Source: Castanea sativa (lineage: Eukaryota > Streptophyta > Magnoliopsida > Fagales > Fagaceae). Taken from it: a stretch of 64,000 nucleotides of DNA. The notes beneath the pieces were generated by a model. It ran no database searches and was not told where the DNA came from. It saw only the letters and a program-made list of their open reading frames with translations. This document shows, one piece after another, positions 11,695 to 24,557 of the stretch. The stretch lies in NCBI RefSeq assembly GCF_040712315.1, contig NC_134018.1, forward strand, positions 6,659,001-6,723,000, read 5' to 3'. The position numbers were made by a program, and so were the translations under genes. Each line of letters opens with the position of its first letter. Within the stretch, counting starts at the first letter, position 1.

Positions 11695-13060
11695 TGTTGG
11701 AAAAAAACTGGTTTTGTATCTCATACAAAACACATAACGGAAGCAACAAATAAAGATTTATTTCATTCATAATTGATAACGTGCACTATGTAAATTTCAA
11801 AATTTAAGAACAAGATAGCGTACCTTGGTGTGATGAAATTCAAAATCAAAGATTAAAGTACTCCGGAATACTTTTAATCTTCACTCCAATTTCACTTTAC
11901 GCCCAAGATGTGTAGTCTCTTAATCAGTTTTCAAAGGGAGAATGAAAGTGTGTCTCTTTCTCATATACACACCATTTCTTATATCACTAATAAAAATTAT
12001 GTATGTTTCTCCCTTTATAACTAACTGATTATCTAATTGGACTGACTTATTGGGCCTTTCCAATTGGGCTTTAGTGTGTGGCTTAGAATGAGACCAAAAG
12101 GGACCAATAAGACATTAGCTCCAACGGGCCTTGAGCTTTTCCGTCAACTCTTGACAAGTCCAAAGTTACCATTAATTATATTTAATACCACTATACAAAT
12201 ATAATTGCACTCTATGCCTTATTAATAAATTATATCCCAAAACTTTATTATACATGCAACCCCTTCATAAAATATTCGTAGTAATATAAAGTCATGAATG
12301 TAGACTGCCACTTTGAAAATTACTACATCTTAACCCTTGAGTACCCGGGTTAATCCTTTAAGTTATTCATCATATATTTATGAAATACAATTTCATAAAT
12401 ATATATTTTAGTAACTCTTTACTAAAGTGGTTAGGTCTAACACTCTGAATAACTGAACTCATTAAACTTATCTCAAAGCTATATTTTATATCTCCGTTAA
12501 AAGATTATGAATTCCATCTTGAGAATATATGTTCCATCAATACTAAATGTTGTTGCCCAACATACTGAGGTTTTGACCGATACTTTAGATCTCACTCTTA
12601 CACCTCATGATCAGGTCCATTATTCTCTCAGGATTAAGAGTTCATGCAAATAGAAGTCGTGAGATTTATTATTCATTTGATAGTCGTTAGGAGAATAATA
12701 AATCTCACAGCGGTCCGGTTCAATATGTTTTAACTCTTACAACATATCAACTAGAAGTCTCCACTTCCATGATCAAGACAAATCATCTTAGTTGATACAT
12801 TATAGTCTTCACAGATGAAATGTCCAATTTCATCACCGACTATGAACTATAAATTTTGAGTTTACAAAGAACTTGTGATTTATATCTTCTGTGACTAAAT
12901 CACATACTATGCATCTCATGGACTATATGATAATGTCCAAATATTCATATTACCATTATTTTAGATAAAAATAAAACAACTTTATTAAACACAACATTAA
13001 GTCATACATAATGTCATACATAGCATTATACAATAGGATTTAAAGGCATACATCCTAACA
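11695..13060. mobile_element. Solo LTR inserted in the copia RNase H
   Basis: The 1366-bp segment begins TGTTGG and ends CCTAACA. It is flanked by GCTAT (11690-11694) and GCTAC (13061-13065), a 5-bp target duplication with one mismatch. Joining the flanks restores the copia RNase H reading across the insert. It has no internal coding sequence, so it is a solo LTR left by recombination between the two LTRs of a full element. Confidence 0.8.
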
Positions 13061-13368
13061 GCTACATTGTGATAGTCAGAGTGCAATTCATTCGGCGAAG
13101 AATCAGATATATCATGCAAGAATAAAGCATATTGCTGTGCAGTATCACAAGATTAGAGAATGGGTTTCGTCTGGTGATATTTCTATATCAAAGATTTTCA
13201 CTAATGAGAATGCCTCTGATATGTTAACAAAGCTAGTTCTAACAAACAAGTCCAAGCACTGCTTAGACTTGATTGGTGTTTGTAGCTTGTGAGCCTTAAA
13301 GGGCTAAGGTGGAGGTGATGAAGGAATTTGCTAGTGTAGCTTGATCAATTCAAGCCAAGGTGGAGATT
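13061..13368 (+). pseudogene. Copia RNase H, second half, and polypurine tract
   Basis: Reading continues as HCDSQSAIHSAKNQIYHARIKHI, with the conserved aspartate of the CDSQSA motif, then YHKIREWVSSG and the C-terminus near 13290 (LIGVCSL, stop). A purine-rich AAGGTGGAGATT (13357-13368) is a typical copia polypurine tract just before the 3' LTR. The other protein domains are missing. Confidence 0.85.
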
Positions 13369-13485
13369 TGTTGATTTGAGCCATGTGGCTTGTATTGCCA
13401 AGCCCCAAGTCAACACAAGTTGACTGAATTCTTGTTATATTAGGAAACCTCACTAGCCTACTTTAACATATCAATATATACATAC

Positions 13486-13523
<38 letters not shown>

Positions 13524-13848
13524 TGTATAAAGTGCAGCTGTGTAAGTAGAGTAATTCCAAAAGGCCTAGTGCTATATAAGAAGAAAAATAAGAAGAGAAG
13601 TACAGCAGCATCAGAGAAAAAGTTGTGGGTTATTCAATCTTGTGTTTTCTTGTGAGAAAGTGTTAAGGTGTAATTAAGATTTGGGTTTTTTGAGAGTGTT
13701 CTTATGCACTATTATATCTCCCCAACTTTTATAGTGAAATTTCTCCGTTGTCACCGTGGACATAGGCAATTTGCCGAACCACGTAAATTCTTGTGTTCTT
13801 TTGTGTGCTTGTTATTTAATTTCTGCTTATTTACTGTTACTATTATTG
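13369..13848 (+). repeat. Copia 3' LTR (end probably lost)
   Basis: Starts TGTTGATTTGAGCC directly after the polypurine tract. It contains CATA and TA microsatellites (13477-13524) and a GCTATATAAGAAG promoter-like word at 13571-13583. It runs to about 13848, where RLP copy B begins in mid-codon. A normal CA terminus is not evident at that junction, so the last bases were probably lost in the rearrangement. Confidence 0.7.
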
Positions 13849-14018
13849 TTTAAAGGATCAGTAAGATCTATCTTGAATATGAGAAGGGCATGTTGCTCAC
13901 TTTGGATGCAGTGAACCTCAGATATTCCATAGCAGAACTTAGGATCAATAGCTGCCAAAGTGAGAAACACAAGGAAAAGGGTTAATGTAACGGCTCTAAA
14001 TCTTAAGGAACCGTCCAT
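13847..14018 (-). pseudogene. Receptor-like protein fragment, copy B (first ~57 residues)
   Basis: From ATG at 14018 the - strand gives MDGSLRFRAVTLTLFLVFLT..., the RLP signal peptide, and the start of LRRNT (CIQSEQHALLIFKIDLTDPLN). Homology then breaks into the copia LTR. The copy is colinear with copy A and shares its 5' flank. Too short to be functional. Confidence 0.85.
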
Positions 14019-14574
14019 GGTTATGCAAAAATATCTATATGATTATGTAAATGCTACATTAATGGCATGGTTATATATAGGAGGTGGAGTTCTGTGCTTA
14101 GTTGGTTTCTGCTTTCAATGTTTTTGATGCTTAAAATGCTACCACACATTTTTTCCAACTCTAAGAATTGACGTAAGTCTTGTGAATGTGAGGCATTCAA
14201 TGAACAAAATAATTTTTTTGAAATAGTCGGATGAAATTTTATCCAAGTTGTTCTACTTGATAGTGATTTTTGTGGTCATATTCAATGAACATACTAAAGA
14301 ATAAATTTTTGTTCAATTTTTTTTTTTTTTTTATTTCATGCCACCAATATGTAACATTGACCAATCTTCCAATTCCACTCATTTTAAAATTCCAATTGAA
14401 TATATGAATAGCTTAATTAATTAAAATCAATTGGTGATTAATATAAAAATTGTCCAAGCAGAGTACCAAGGTGTTATGTGTAGAATGTTGTCTGAATCTG
14501 TGAATTTTTTATTAAGAGAAAAGTTTAGTACCATTTGGATAGAAATTACCTGTGAATATGTGAAGTCTAAACGC
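14019..14574 (-). promoter_or_regulatory. 5' flank of RLP copy B
   Basis: Near-identical partner of 11017-11566. It contains TATATATAGGAGGTGGAG about 60 bp upstream of the ATG on the - strand. The duplicated stretch ends near 14574. Confidence 0.75.
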
Positions 14575-14659
14575 ATAATAAAATAGATTTTGGTTGGGAT
14601 ATCAAAAACTTAGTATGTCCCTCCCACCCCCTCCAAAAAAAAAAGCATTTTTTTTTATA

Positions 14660-14820
14660 GGTTTCAGTTAGCTCAATTAATAAAGTTTCTTCTCGTCAAA
14701 TAAGAGATTTAGGATTTAATCCCTACATACGTCAAAAAACCAATTGCTGTCTTGGCCTAATGATTAAAAAAAAAACAATTATCACAGAGCCAATGTCATA
14801 AGTTTGAAATACTTTCTTGT
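14660..14820 (+). mobile_element. tRNA-derived SINE, copy 1
   Basis: It begins GGTTTCAGTTAGCTCAATTA (box A-like TTAGCTCAAT) and has a box B-like GGATTTAATCCC about 50 bp later. A conserved body follows (CCAATTGCTGTCTTGGCCTA) with a TTTGAAA end. The same order of words occurs at 17505-17645 (-) and, shortened, at 63683-63790 (+). It is not a functional tRNA gene: no acceptor or anticodon fold is kept. Confidence 0.75.
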
Positions 14821-15990
14821 GGATAAACTAGTAGGTTGTTATTAAATTTGCTTATGATCCATGCCAAAATTCACAAATTCAGACATCTATTTCCAATGGG
14901 CATGGTCCAATAATAGTTTTTTTTCCTTGTGTATTAGTCATTTATTTGAGTTATTATTCGGTATTCAAAATGTATAGTTTTAATGATATTTTTTCCTTTC
15001 ACATAATAGTAGGTGTTACTAATTAAATTCATAGTGAAATTTATCACGTGTGTAAGAGGAGAAAATACAACATTTCAAGAATACTTAATAATTTTCCTAT
15101 TTTATAAAATAATCTATTTTTATAAACTTATATATTCATTATGTTTTGAATCTATCTATAGCTCAGAGTCAAGCATAGAGAACTCACTCGCATGTCACAT
15201 ATAGTTTTAAGTTTCCACTATAAGAGTGACGGAACCAATCTCTGCCAATGTATGTATCAAGCACAGAGTAATGCTTTTTTTTTCCCCAAACTATAGTCCA
15301 AGTGTTTACGAGTGCAGGCATGTACATGTGTATATGCATTATTACATGTTACTCTTTGTTAATCTTAATTTAAGTAGCACGGGCTTCAAAACACACTTCT
15401 ACATGTGTTCCCATTATGTTAGCAGAAAAAAAAAAAAAAAAATTTAATAAAAAAATCCTTTTATTTATGTATTTTTAATGATTTTAATAGTTGTAATTAT
15501 TTTGAAAACTTATAAATAAACTTGAAATATGCCAATTTAAATAAATAAAATCACCTAAAAATATTTTTTAATTAATCAATTAATTGTGGTATCTCCATAG
15601 TGTTGTGTCCTATTTTTTCAAGAATTTTAGCGTCCTCATGTCTCATATCATGTTGTGTCCATGTTCATTCTTCATAGATCATTAACAAAACATCTTTAGC
15701 CAAGGTCCCTTTTTATCGTCTTGCCAAGTGTTGAGATTCAATTGATTCATCATTGGACCCGGATTCAAATCAGGGGGTCAAGCCCACTACTCACGTCAAT
15801 GTAGGAAGCATGAAGGCTACTGGTGCATCCTTGTTTCTGTCAAGGCATCATGACAGCAAAGAAAGGAAATAACAAATTGGTCATGAATAATAATCTACAT
15901 CAATGAGTATATATGAGAAGCAGAGATTAGGTGAGGGGGGAAAAAAATGACATTCTTCTTATGTTACTAAATGAGGGAAGACTAGGTTCT
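14821..15990. other. Intergenic, no gene seen
   Basis: AT-rich DNA. The two open frames near 15013-15447 are short, have no recognisable domain and include an A-run, so I do not call them. Nothing else is supported. Confidence 0.6.
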
Positions 15991-16870
15991 GCACCTGCTG
16001 AATGTCACACAAGTTTTTGGACACAACTTTTGTACCTCAACTTGATAGAGTCAGTGTCTTGAGCTATTGTTAAATTTTCTGATTTTTATAGCAACTTGGA
16101 ATGTTGTGAAAATCCTTCAGGAAGGGAAAATGGCATGTTTAGAATAGTGGGCTTCAGCAGAACTCAAGGTTTGGGCAGTGATTGCAAAGGCCTTCCTCTT
16201 ATACATAGGCTTATGAGAAACGCTGCTTTGCAAACACTCTTATGTCTATTTACAATGTTTCCCATATAGCCCAAAATAGGTAGGAAGGACCCTCTCTTAT
16301 TCTCCAAATCACAATTCCCAAACAACTCTCTTGGGCTCTCTATGTGGACTTGGACCACATAAAAAGTGAAAGACAATTATTTGGGCTTAGGCCCATATTA
16401 TATCTTTGTGGAAAAAATAATGTATGGGCTTTCAGATTTTGTATCCCTCTCATCCCAATTTTGTTTTGGGATTGGCCTTGACCTGGCCCTTATTTATTTA
16501 CTTTGTACACTTTGTGTCTAGCTATTTACCCAACAAAGCCCGTTTCGTCTAGTCTTGAGGATCGAGCCTTCAGCAATATTCAAACCCAAAAAGGTAAATT
16601 TATTTTTTTGGGCTTATTGCATTGGATGAAAAATTAGCCCAACACACCAAAACTCCCTTAAGACATGAAAGATTGGCCTTGACTAGGCCCTGTTTATTTA
16701 CAATCTTGGGCACTTTGGGTCTAGCTATTTACCCAACAAAGCTACTTTCATCTAGTCTTGGGGATCGGGCCTTGAGCAATATTCAAGCCCAAAAAAACTA
16801 AATTTATTTTATCGGGCTTATTGCATTGGATAAAAAATTAGCCCCACACACCAAAACTAGTTAAGACATG
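15991..16870 (-). repeat. Probable LTR remnant with a 201-bp tandem duplication
   Basis: The sequence repeats with a period of 201 bp: ATTGGCCTTGAC at 16471 and 16672, with a third start near 16873. Each unit contains CTAGCTATTTACCCAACAAAG and a GGGCTTATTGCATTGGAT segment. On the - strand a unit opens TGTTGGGCTAATTTTTCATC, which looks like an LTR start, and the region is rich in GCCCA/TGGGC words as many plant LTRs are. The other end and target duplication were not found, so the class is uncertain. The tandem duplication itself is plain. Confidence 0.45.
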
Positions 16871-17306
16871 AAAGATTTGCCTATGACTTTGTACCCACAA
16901 ATACACGAGAAGCTCATATATGCTACTCATTTGGGACAGTGCTTGACATTCTCGAACAAATAAAATAAACTGTGTAAACAACCTGTATATATCTAGGATG
17001 TTAGAAAAGCTCATATGTGCTATCAAAGACAGACAACACAACAGGCTAAAATTCTTATCAGTCATGGATGCACAGTGCCAAGGTCATACTCTCAAAACTA
17101 AATGGCTCTTTTGCAGCTCATGTAATGAGATGCCAGTGCAGAACACATATGATCTAACATGGGAGTCTAAAACTTAGCCATCAATGACAAATTAAAATGG
17201 ACCCAGATATGAGAAGGGCATGCTTTTAAAATTAAAAACGCAGTACGGTACTAAATATGTCAAAGCCTAATATTATACTCTTAACTCTTAAGACCCACTT
17301 GCATGT

Positions 17307-17386
17307 GCCAAGATGAGACATTACATTACACATCATTGTGGCAGGAGCCAAGATGAGACATTACATTACACATCATTGTGGCAGGA
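17307..17386. repeat. Perfect 40-bp tandem duplication
   Basis: Two identical, directly adjacent 40-bp units (17307-17346 and 17347-17386) beginning GCCAAGATGAGACATTACAT. Confidence 0.97.
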
Positions 17387-17406
17387 ATTAATCTTTTATA
17401 TACATA

Positions 17407-17645
<239 letters not shown>

Positions 17646-17659
17646 CAAAATTTATCTAA

Positions 17660-18600
17660 AAAGTCTAAGTGACACAAAATTTTACAATCTTTTTTTCTTT
17701 TTCTTTTTTGCACATATAAGATGGTATGTTGTAAATATGTAACTCAGATATATATTAGTCATGGTTTGAGGTTTCGTTTCAAACACGTCCTTCGTAAAAG
17801 TGACCTTGAATATAAGAAATAGGGAGCATTTTTGTAGCCAAAAACATTGTTTTTGAGTCTCTGATAATGTTAAAAAACCAGATAAATGAAAAAGAAATAT
17901 CTGTTACCCCCAACTACCAAAGTTACCCTGTCAAATTTTTTACGTACATTAAGGAAATTGCTAACAAACAAAGTAACAGTTACACTTAAATTAGAAGCCA
18001 ACCCTAAATACAGGGTGAGGTTTCCTCATCCATATGATTTTGACTATTAAGCATTAATGGTTGGGACCTCTCTTAGCTCTCTTAGCTGTGGCCTAATCAC
18101 TTTTTGCTTATTTTGGTGTGTCACATCTTAACAATCATCTTTGATTGTGATTTTTATTTTTATTTTTTTGGGGTTAAATCTTATACTTGTTAAGCACACT
18201 AACTTGGCTATAAGATGAAGGTTCCTTATGCCACCTCATTGTTAGACACCCCCATAACAAGTCTCATCAATGCCTTGAATTGTTTTTCTTGAAAAGTCAT
18301 TAGAGTAACTCAATCTTAAGTTTTATTAGTTCTATCAATTTCTCTAAACTCTATTAACGTTGATAGTAGTACCTTAATCATAGACTGCCTTTTGTTATAG
18401 ATCTTTTGTCCTCCTAGTTAAAAGATTTCCTCATAGAGGAGTCAAATACTACAGCATTCTATTCGAGCATTTTCCTCTCCATCACAAAATGACAATATTT
18501 AATAAAGTTTTCAGAAATTTATTGATCACAAACGTCATTGACAATGACAAAAATTAATAGAGACGATAAAATCTAAATTACACCATTTAGATTTAGGTAA
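17660..18600. other. Intergenic, no gene seen
   Basis: AT-rich, no long frame, no recognisable RNA or mobile element. Confidence 0.6.
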
Positions 18601-18845
18601 ATTGTCATTTTTGACACCAAAGTTTATCTTTTGTCATTTTAGTCCTTACATGTTTACATTTCTATCCTATTAATCCTTCTGTCTATTGGCATCTATAAAA
18701 TTGCTACTCTTCACACATGTGATGAGGCATTGTTTTACTGGATTTAACGAAAGTTTTATAGATTGTAATGATTAGAATGGATCAACTTGATATAAATGTT
18801 AAAGTTTAAGGATTAAAATGACAAAAAAGAAATTTAAAGTTTCTA
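18601..18845. mobile_element. Foldback (MITE-like) element
   Basis: The left arm TTTTGTCATTTTAGTCCTTA and the right arm AAGGATTAAAATGACAAAAA are imperfect inverted complements about 150 bp apart. This type, with the AGTCCTTA/TAAGGA wording, recurs in the window at 61129-61459 and around 62154-62465. No coding sequence. Confidence 0.55.
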
Positions 18846-21240
18846 CAAGAAAATCACAATTCACTCTAACCTCAATGATGTAATGATTTTGACCAAATAT
18901 AAAATATATGTTGTGCATTCAAGAGTTAAGTCCTTCTGGATAAATTTCTTTAAGACTTTCTCCTCTCTCTCTCTCTGTGCGCTAAAAAAAATATTTAGTA
19001 TTCTATAAAAAAAAATAAAAAATAAAAAATAAAAATAAAAGAGTTTAATTTTTAATTATTTTTGTTTAATAATGGGGAGGATGCAATGCAAACCTAACTT
19101 TTGAAATCCTTTAGAGAATCCCTTCTCCCATTTCATTTTATTTATAGCTATATTTGTGTTGCGTCAATATCATTTGAACTTTGTTTGTTATATAGGTTAT
19201 AACTCACCCTTTCCAAAAATCAAATTAATCTCTTCCTCTTTTTCCCATTTTATTAAGCCAACCTCAATATAAGTAGTTCCTTTTGGTACACTCAATTCCA
19301 ATCAGTAAAATGTTAAACTGAATTAAATCAGGCAATTTAAAAAAAATTTAAAAATTTTAAAAAAAACTGAAAATTTTAAAGGTAAAAAAAATTTAAGCAC
19401 TTCTCTTTGTTGTACCTGTTGCTTTCTGTTATATTCACACGTCTCTTTTCCTATATGGCTCTGCTTTCACACATAATCCTTACCTAATTCAAATTCCCCA
19501 CAAGATTATTTCTCTTTTAAGTAAAATAATTGTTCTAATAATGACTTTAAAATGTAATTTATGCTTACAGGCTTCACCAGAAAAGTTTTTCATATCATTT
19601 TAGGCCTAAATATCTGTTTCACCAGAGTTAGGAATATCATATGAGAATCTTTTGCAAAACAAGCATAAATATGGAAATTACCAAAAACAACTTTTGTTTA
19701 GGATCACAGTCGGACAAAAAACACTAAAAAGGTTTTGAGAAAAATTAAAATGAAATGTTGCAATAATGAGTTGTCCCAGTTTGCCCAATTTTCATATTTT
19801 AAGAATCTGCAACAGGAAGTGGGAGTTGGTAACTTCTCAATTTGGATAAGTTGTATAGACTATTGCCAAGAACATGGTTTGGATTCAACCTTTACACATG
19901 AAACTCTGAACCAAGTCCATATTTCTGTTTAGTGGTACTTATACTTTGTATCTATATGACTGTATAGCCTGAAAAACTTCTTTAACAATATTTTCCTTCC
20001 CTTCAATCAAAAGGCTTTAGTAACTATCCCAAAGTAACTTTCAAAAACATCATTAACTTAAGGTGTAGTTGAAACCCATAAAGTTTAACCAGAAAGAGAA
20101 ATAGGGTAAAAGAGAAAAAAATGGTCCATTTTTTCATGCTTTGCACTCTCAAAATCGTCAACATCTAAAATCTTGCAACTTTGAGGTACACCATACAATG
20201 AACCCTCAAGCATTAGAGAGAACATCATCATGCCAAATGTCCATAAGGTTGAATCATTTGGAAACAACCTCTAAAATATATATATCATTTTTTAGAATAA
20301 GACTTTGAATTCTAGGAAAAAGTAAAAAAAACGAACGAACGACAAAACTAAAACGTGAAGTAAACTGTATTTTACTCAATTTTTTTATAAGTCTCCATAA
20401 GTATGTCCCAAGACCAAAAAAAAAACTGCTAAGGTCAAATATGACTTGCTCTTAACATGCAAATATGGGTGGAGTTCGATTTCTAGATGAAAGAAAATTG
20501 AGGAACATCTCTTTTTTCTTTTTCTTTTTCTTTTTTGTTTAAAAAAAAAACATAAAATACCTATTATTGAACCTTAAACTACATGTGTGCCACAAGTATA
20601 CATAGCTTTTCAAGATTGACTTGAACTTGGAGAGGTGACAGTTCATATCCGTTAAAATAGTACATGGTTTGGATTAATGCTACACGTTTATGATTATTTT
20701 TTTTTGGGTTTAAATCCCATGTTATGAGGTCCATTGTTAACTTCTCCATAATTAGAGAATATAGTTACACCAAATTTGTTATATGGCTTGATTGATTTTG
20801 AACCACTTTTTGATAAAAAAGCATCAACCTTATGAGACATTGCACTCAAAACAAATAAATAAAAAGATGTAAAATATTATTCAAAATTTTCCTTTTAAAA
20901 ATGAAAAATGGAAATGATATTCAAATTTTAATCCAAGTGGTCCAAAAGAATGTTCCCATACCAAAAATGCATAGCTCCAATATACACAGCTCTATCATTG
21001 CAATTCCAAGCAATACTTTGTGAAATACTCATATGGGTATCGTTACAACCTCCATTGCTTTCCAAAAACATAAAACAAAAATATATAAATAAATATTAAA
21101 TACATTAAAAAAAATTTCAAAAAAAAAAATATAAAGAAAAATATCATCATCTGCTGTCATCTCTCTTTGGCTCCTCCAAATATTCTTACACCAGAGGATT
21201 TTGCCAGTCTCTCTCTCTCTTTCTTTCTTTCTCTCTCTCT
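18846..21240. other. Intergenic upstream of the RRM gene
   Basis: AT-rich with A-rich simple repeats near 18990-19040. A 65-codon frame at 19735-19932 has no recognisable domain and ordinary spacer composition, so it is not called. A pyrimidine-rich CT/CTTT tract at 21209-21243 precedes the gene. Confidence 0.6.
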
Positions 21241-21243
21241 CTC

Positions 21244-21253
21244 TATTTATAAA
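21244..21253 (+). promoter_or_regulatory. TATA box of the RRM gene
   Basis: TATTTATAAA lies just after a (CT)n tract, a common combination in plant promoters. Transcription would start about 30 bp downstream, near 21280. The start codon at 22032 is then reached through a long leader that very likely holds an intron: AAAG|GTATGG at 21726 to GATTGTAG ending at 22026. Confidence 0.55.
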
Positions 21254-22031
21254 TTGTCTCTCACCCATCTTCAGCAGCAAATTCCATTTCTTTTGATTTT
21301 TAATTAAGGGAAGTGGAATAACCAACAAAAAAGATAAAAAAGAAAGAGAGAGAGACACAGAGAGAGAGAACCATAGAGGATGAGCACATCCTCTGTTTCC
21401 ATTACCATTATTCCTCATCCTAGATCTTAGTTTTCTCTCATTTCCTCATCTGGGTCCTCCTCATATGGTAATAATTTTCTCTTTTTTTTTTTGATCTCTA
21501 TTGGAAAATTGAGCCTTTTTCTATATCTTTCTTATCTGGGTCTTTTTGATCCATCAGAATTTTTGTCATTCTGGGCTTATTTGGTTTTGTTGGGTCAATA
21601 GGATTTTTGGGTCATGTTCTGATTGGTGGAACAAGGATCCGATGGTTCTAAATCGAATTTGATCAATACCCACTTTGTGTTTTGATCAGAGCACCAATCG
21701 GATTCTGTCTGAATTTTCATTAAAGGTATGGATTTTCAAGCTCGATTGTTGTTTCTGCATTTTGATCGTGTTGATTTGCGTTTGTTGATAAAGTTTGAAT
21801 TTTTATTGGATGTATAAAAGTCTAAGTTTGTGGACAATCTATGTAACTGTATGATTTAGATTGGTTCTGATGGTAAAAGTTGCAGATTCTTGTTGAATTA
21901 TGAAACTTTTATTGTGGGCGTGTTGAATTTGAATTGAATTGGGTGTTTTTTTGTTGGAGTTGTTTAATTTTTGTATGTTGAGATTGAGATTATTGATTGA
22001 GGTGGTAATTTGTTGGTTGATTGTAGAAGAG

Positions 22032-23837
22032 ATGGAATCAGATCTTGGAAAGCTCTTCATTGGCGGGATTTCTTGGGACACAGATGAAGAAAGACTTAAG
22101 GACTATTTTAGGAAATATGGGGAGGTGGTGGAAGCAGTGATCATGAGAGATCGTGCCACCGGTCGTGCTCGTGGCTTTGGTTTCGTTGTCTTTGCAGATC
22201 CTGCTGTTGCAGAAAGAGTCATCATGGACAAGCACATAATTGATGGCCGCACTGTGAGTGGTTTCTTTTCAAATACACACTTTTTGCATCATGGATTTCA
22301 TTGGCATTCTGTTAGTTTTCTTATTTGATGGTTGAAAATGCTCTATCCTTTATTTCTAGGACCGTTTCCAATTAGATTCTGAATTCAAATTTCCCTTACT
22401 AAGTTGTAGACTGGATTCATTGTTACTGCCCACTCTCTCCATCTACAAATCTATGATTCTGAGATTTGCTGTAACTTTGACTTATAATAACCTGCATTGG
22501 ATGAACTTTGACCCCATTTGCTTGAGTAAAACCAAAAATGACATGCAATTGTTTGCTTTTTAGTTACTTGTTTTCTCAATTTTCAGGTTGAGGCAAAGAA
22601 GGCCGTTCCTAAGGATGATCAGCACATTTTAAATAGAACCCCTGGTAGTGTTCATGGTTCTCCAGGCCCAGGACGTACCAAAAAGATTTTTGTGGGAGGT
22701 TTAGCATCCACAGTCACTGAGAGCGACTTTAAGAAATACTTCGATCAGTTTGGTACAATTACCGATGTTGTAGTGATGTATGATCACAACACCCAAAGGC
22801 CAAGAGGCTTTGGCTTCATCACTTATGATTCTGAGGATGCAGTGGATAGAGTGCTCCTCAAACAGTTTCATGAATTGAATGGTAAAATGGTTGAGGTGAA
22901 GAGGGCAGTCCCAAAAGAACTATCCCCAGGTTCCAGTCGGAGCCCTATTGTAGGATATAACTATAATATGAGTAGGGCCAATAGCTTCCTTAACAATTAT
23001 GTTCAGGGTTATAATATGAGCCCCGTTGGAGGTTATGGAGTCAGGATGGATGGTAGGTTTAATCAGGTTGCTAGTGGTCGTAGTGGGTTTTCCCCATTTG
23101 GTACAACTGGTTATGGAATGAGTCTGAATTTGGAGCCAGGGTTGAGCCCAAGCTATGGTGGCAATTCCAACTTTGGCAATAGTCTTGGCTATGCACGGAT
23201 GCTGAGTCCTTATTATAGTGGGAATTCAAACAGGTATAGCACTCCTATTGGGTATAGTGGGGGTAATGGAAGAAATGATTCTCTACTAAGCTCCACGACT
23301 CGAAATGTCTGGGGAAATGGGGGCCTTAACAATGCTGTGAACTCTTCAAGCCCTGGTGCTTATTTGAACTCTGGAAGTGGGGGTTTTGGAGTTTTTGGAA
23401 ATAGTGGTGCCAATTGGGGCCCTTCTCCTGGTTCAACTCAAGGTGGAGGGAGTCCTCCTGGTTATACTAGCGGGAATATTGGTTATGGCAGTGGAGACAA
23501 CAGCTTTGGGTTGGGAGCTGGGGGAGGGTATGGAAGAAACAGCGGCACAGGTTTAGCCCAATCTTCATCATTTGCTGCATCAAGTGGAAGCTATGAGGGA
23601 TCCTACGGTGACTTGTATCGTAGTGGTTCTGTTTATGGCGATTCAACTTGGCGATCTACTACTCCTGAGCTAGATGGTTCTAGCTCATTTGGTTATGCGC
23701 TTGGCAATATGTCTTCAGATGTCACAGCCAAAAGTTCTGAGGGTTATATTGGAAGTTACAACGTTACAAGTAGACAAGCAAATAGAGGTAACACTTTGGC
23801 TTCATTAAATGATTTTTGGTCATCTTCTTTGCACTAA
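22032..23837 (+). CDS. Two-RRM hnRNP-type glycine-rich RNA-binding protein
   Basis: Two coding exons, 22032-22253 and 22587-23837, join in frame through a GT-AG intron (GTGAGT...TTTTCAG) to give 490 residues. RRM1 has RNP2 LFIGGI (8-13) and RNP1 RGFGFVVF (47-54). RRM2 has RNP2 IFVGGL (108-113) and RNP1 RGFGFITY (147-154). The intron falls at the end of RRM1. From about residue 180 the protein is a low-complexity Gly/Ser/Asn/Tyr-rich tail with repeated YGG, SGG and GYG motifs, as in hnRNP A/B-like proteins (plant RNP1, animal DAZAP1/Musashi). Such proteins bind RNA in the nucleus and shuttle to the cytoplasm. The start was chosen because MESDLGKLFIGG places RRM1 at the family's usual position; upstream in-frame codons lie in the leader intron. 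The gene looks intact. Confidence 0.93.
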
Positions 23838-24519
23838 GTTTGGTTTAGAAGCAAAAAATGTAATGAAAGAGAAACAGAAAACCTGTTAACTTGAGTGTTG
23901 ATTCATCTGTTTAGAAGCAAAAATGCAATGAAATGGAAATAGACAATCTATAAACTTGAGTTTTGAGTCAAGCTTGTTGACTTCAGAAAAGAATTTCTAC
24001 TAATAGGCAAGTTGGTCTAATATTTTTATACAGTCACATTTACTATTGTGTTACAAGATAAGTTTTTATTTTTATTTTTTATAAATCAATATTTACCATG
24101 GGAAAGGGAGCATTTGAACCTTGAACATCTCCATTGGAAACGCCAGGAGGTGCCAGTTGAGCTACAAAGCTCTTGGCAACTACATACTGAAACTTATGGT
24201 GTTATAAACCCGAGATCGGAAAACTGGTTTCAGCTCCATTGGTTCATGATATTAATGATTGTGCTAACTTGCATAATACTCACACACAATGCTGATATCC
24301 TGAGGTGCTGTCATATAAAGTAGCTGTTATTAATTTTTGCAATCTTTTGCTAGAATTCTGATAGATATCTAACTTTATTTCCCTAGTGACCCTGCAATTG
24401 CTGAAAATCTGATTCGGTAAATGTGAGAACTTGACTTTCTTATGCAAAAAAGCTATAAGCGATCCATCATTCATGTCAAGCTTTTCTCATACACCATATA
24501 AGTACTAACAGAACCATCC

Positions 24520-24557
<38 letters not shown>

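Noticed and set aside
14660..14820. Possible tRNA gene
   Set aside because: Box A and B wording is present, but no acceptor stem, anticodon arm or terminator fits. The segment recurs as a dispersed SINE.
19735..19932. 65-codon frame in the 19-kb spacer
   Set aside because: No domain, no promoter or splice context, and usual spacer composition.
24048..24323. 91-codon frame downstream of the RRM gene
   Set aside because: Overlaps a transposon-like scrap and has no recognisable motif; more likely 3' flank.
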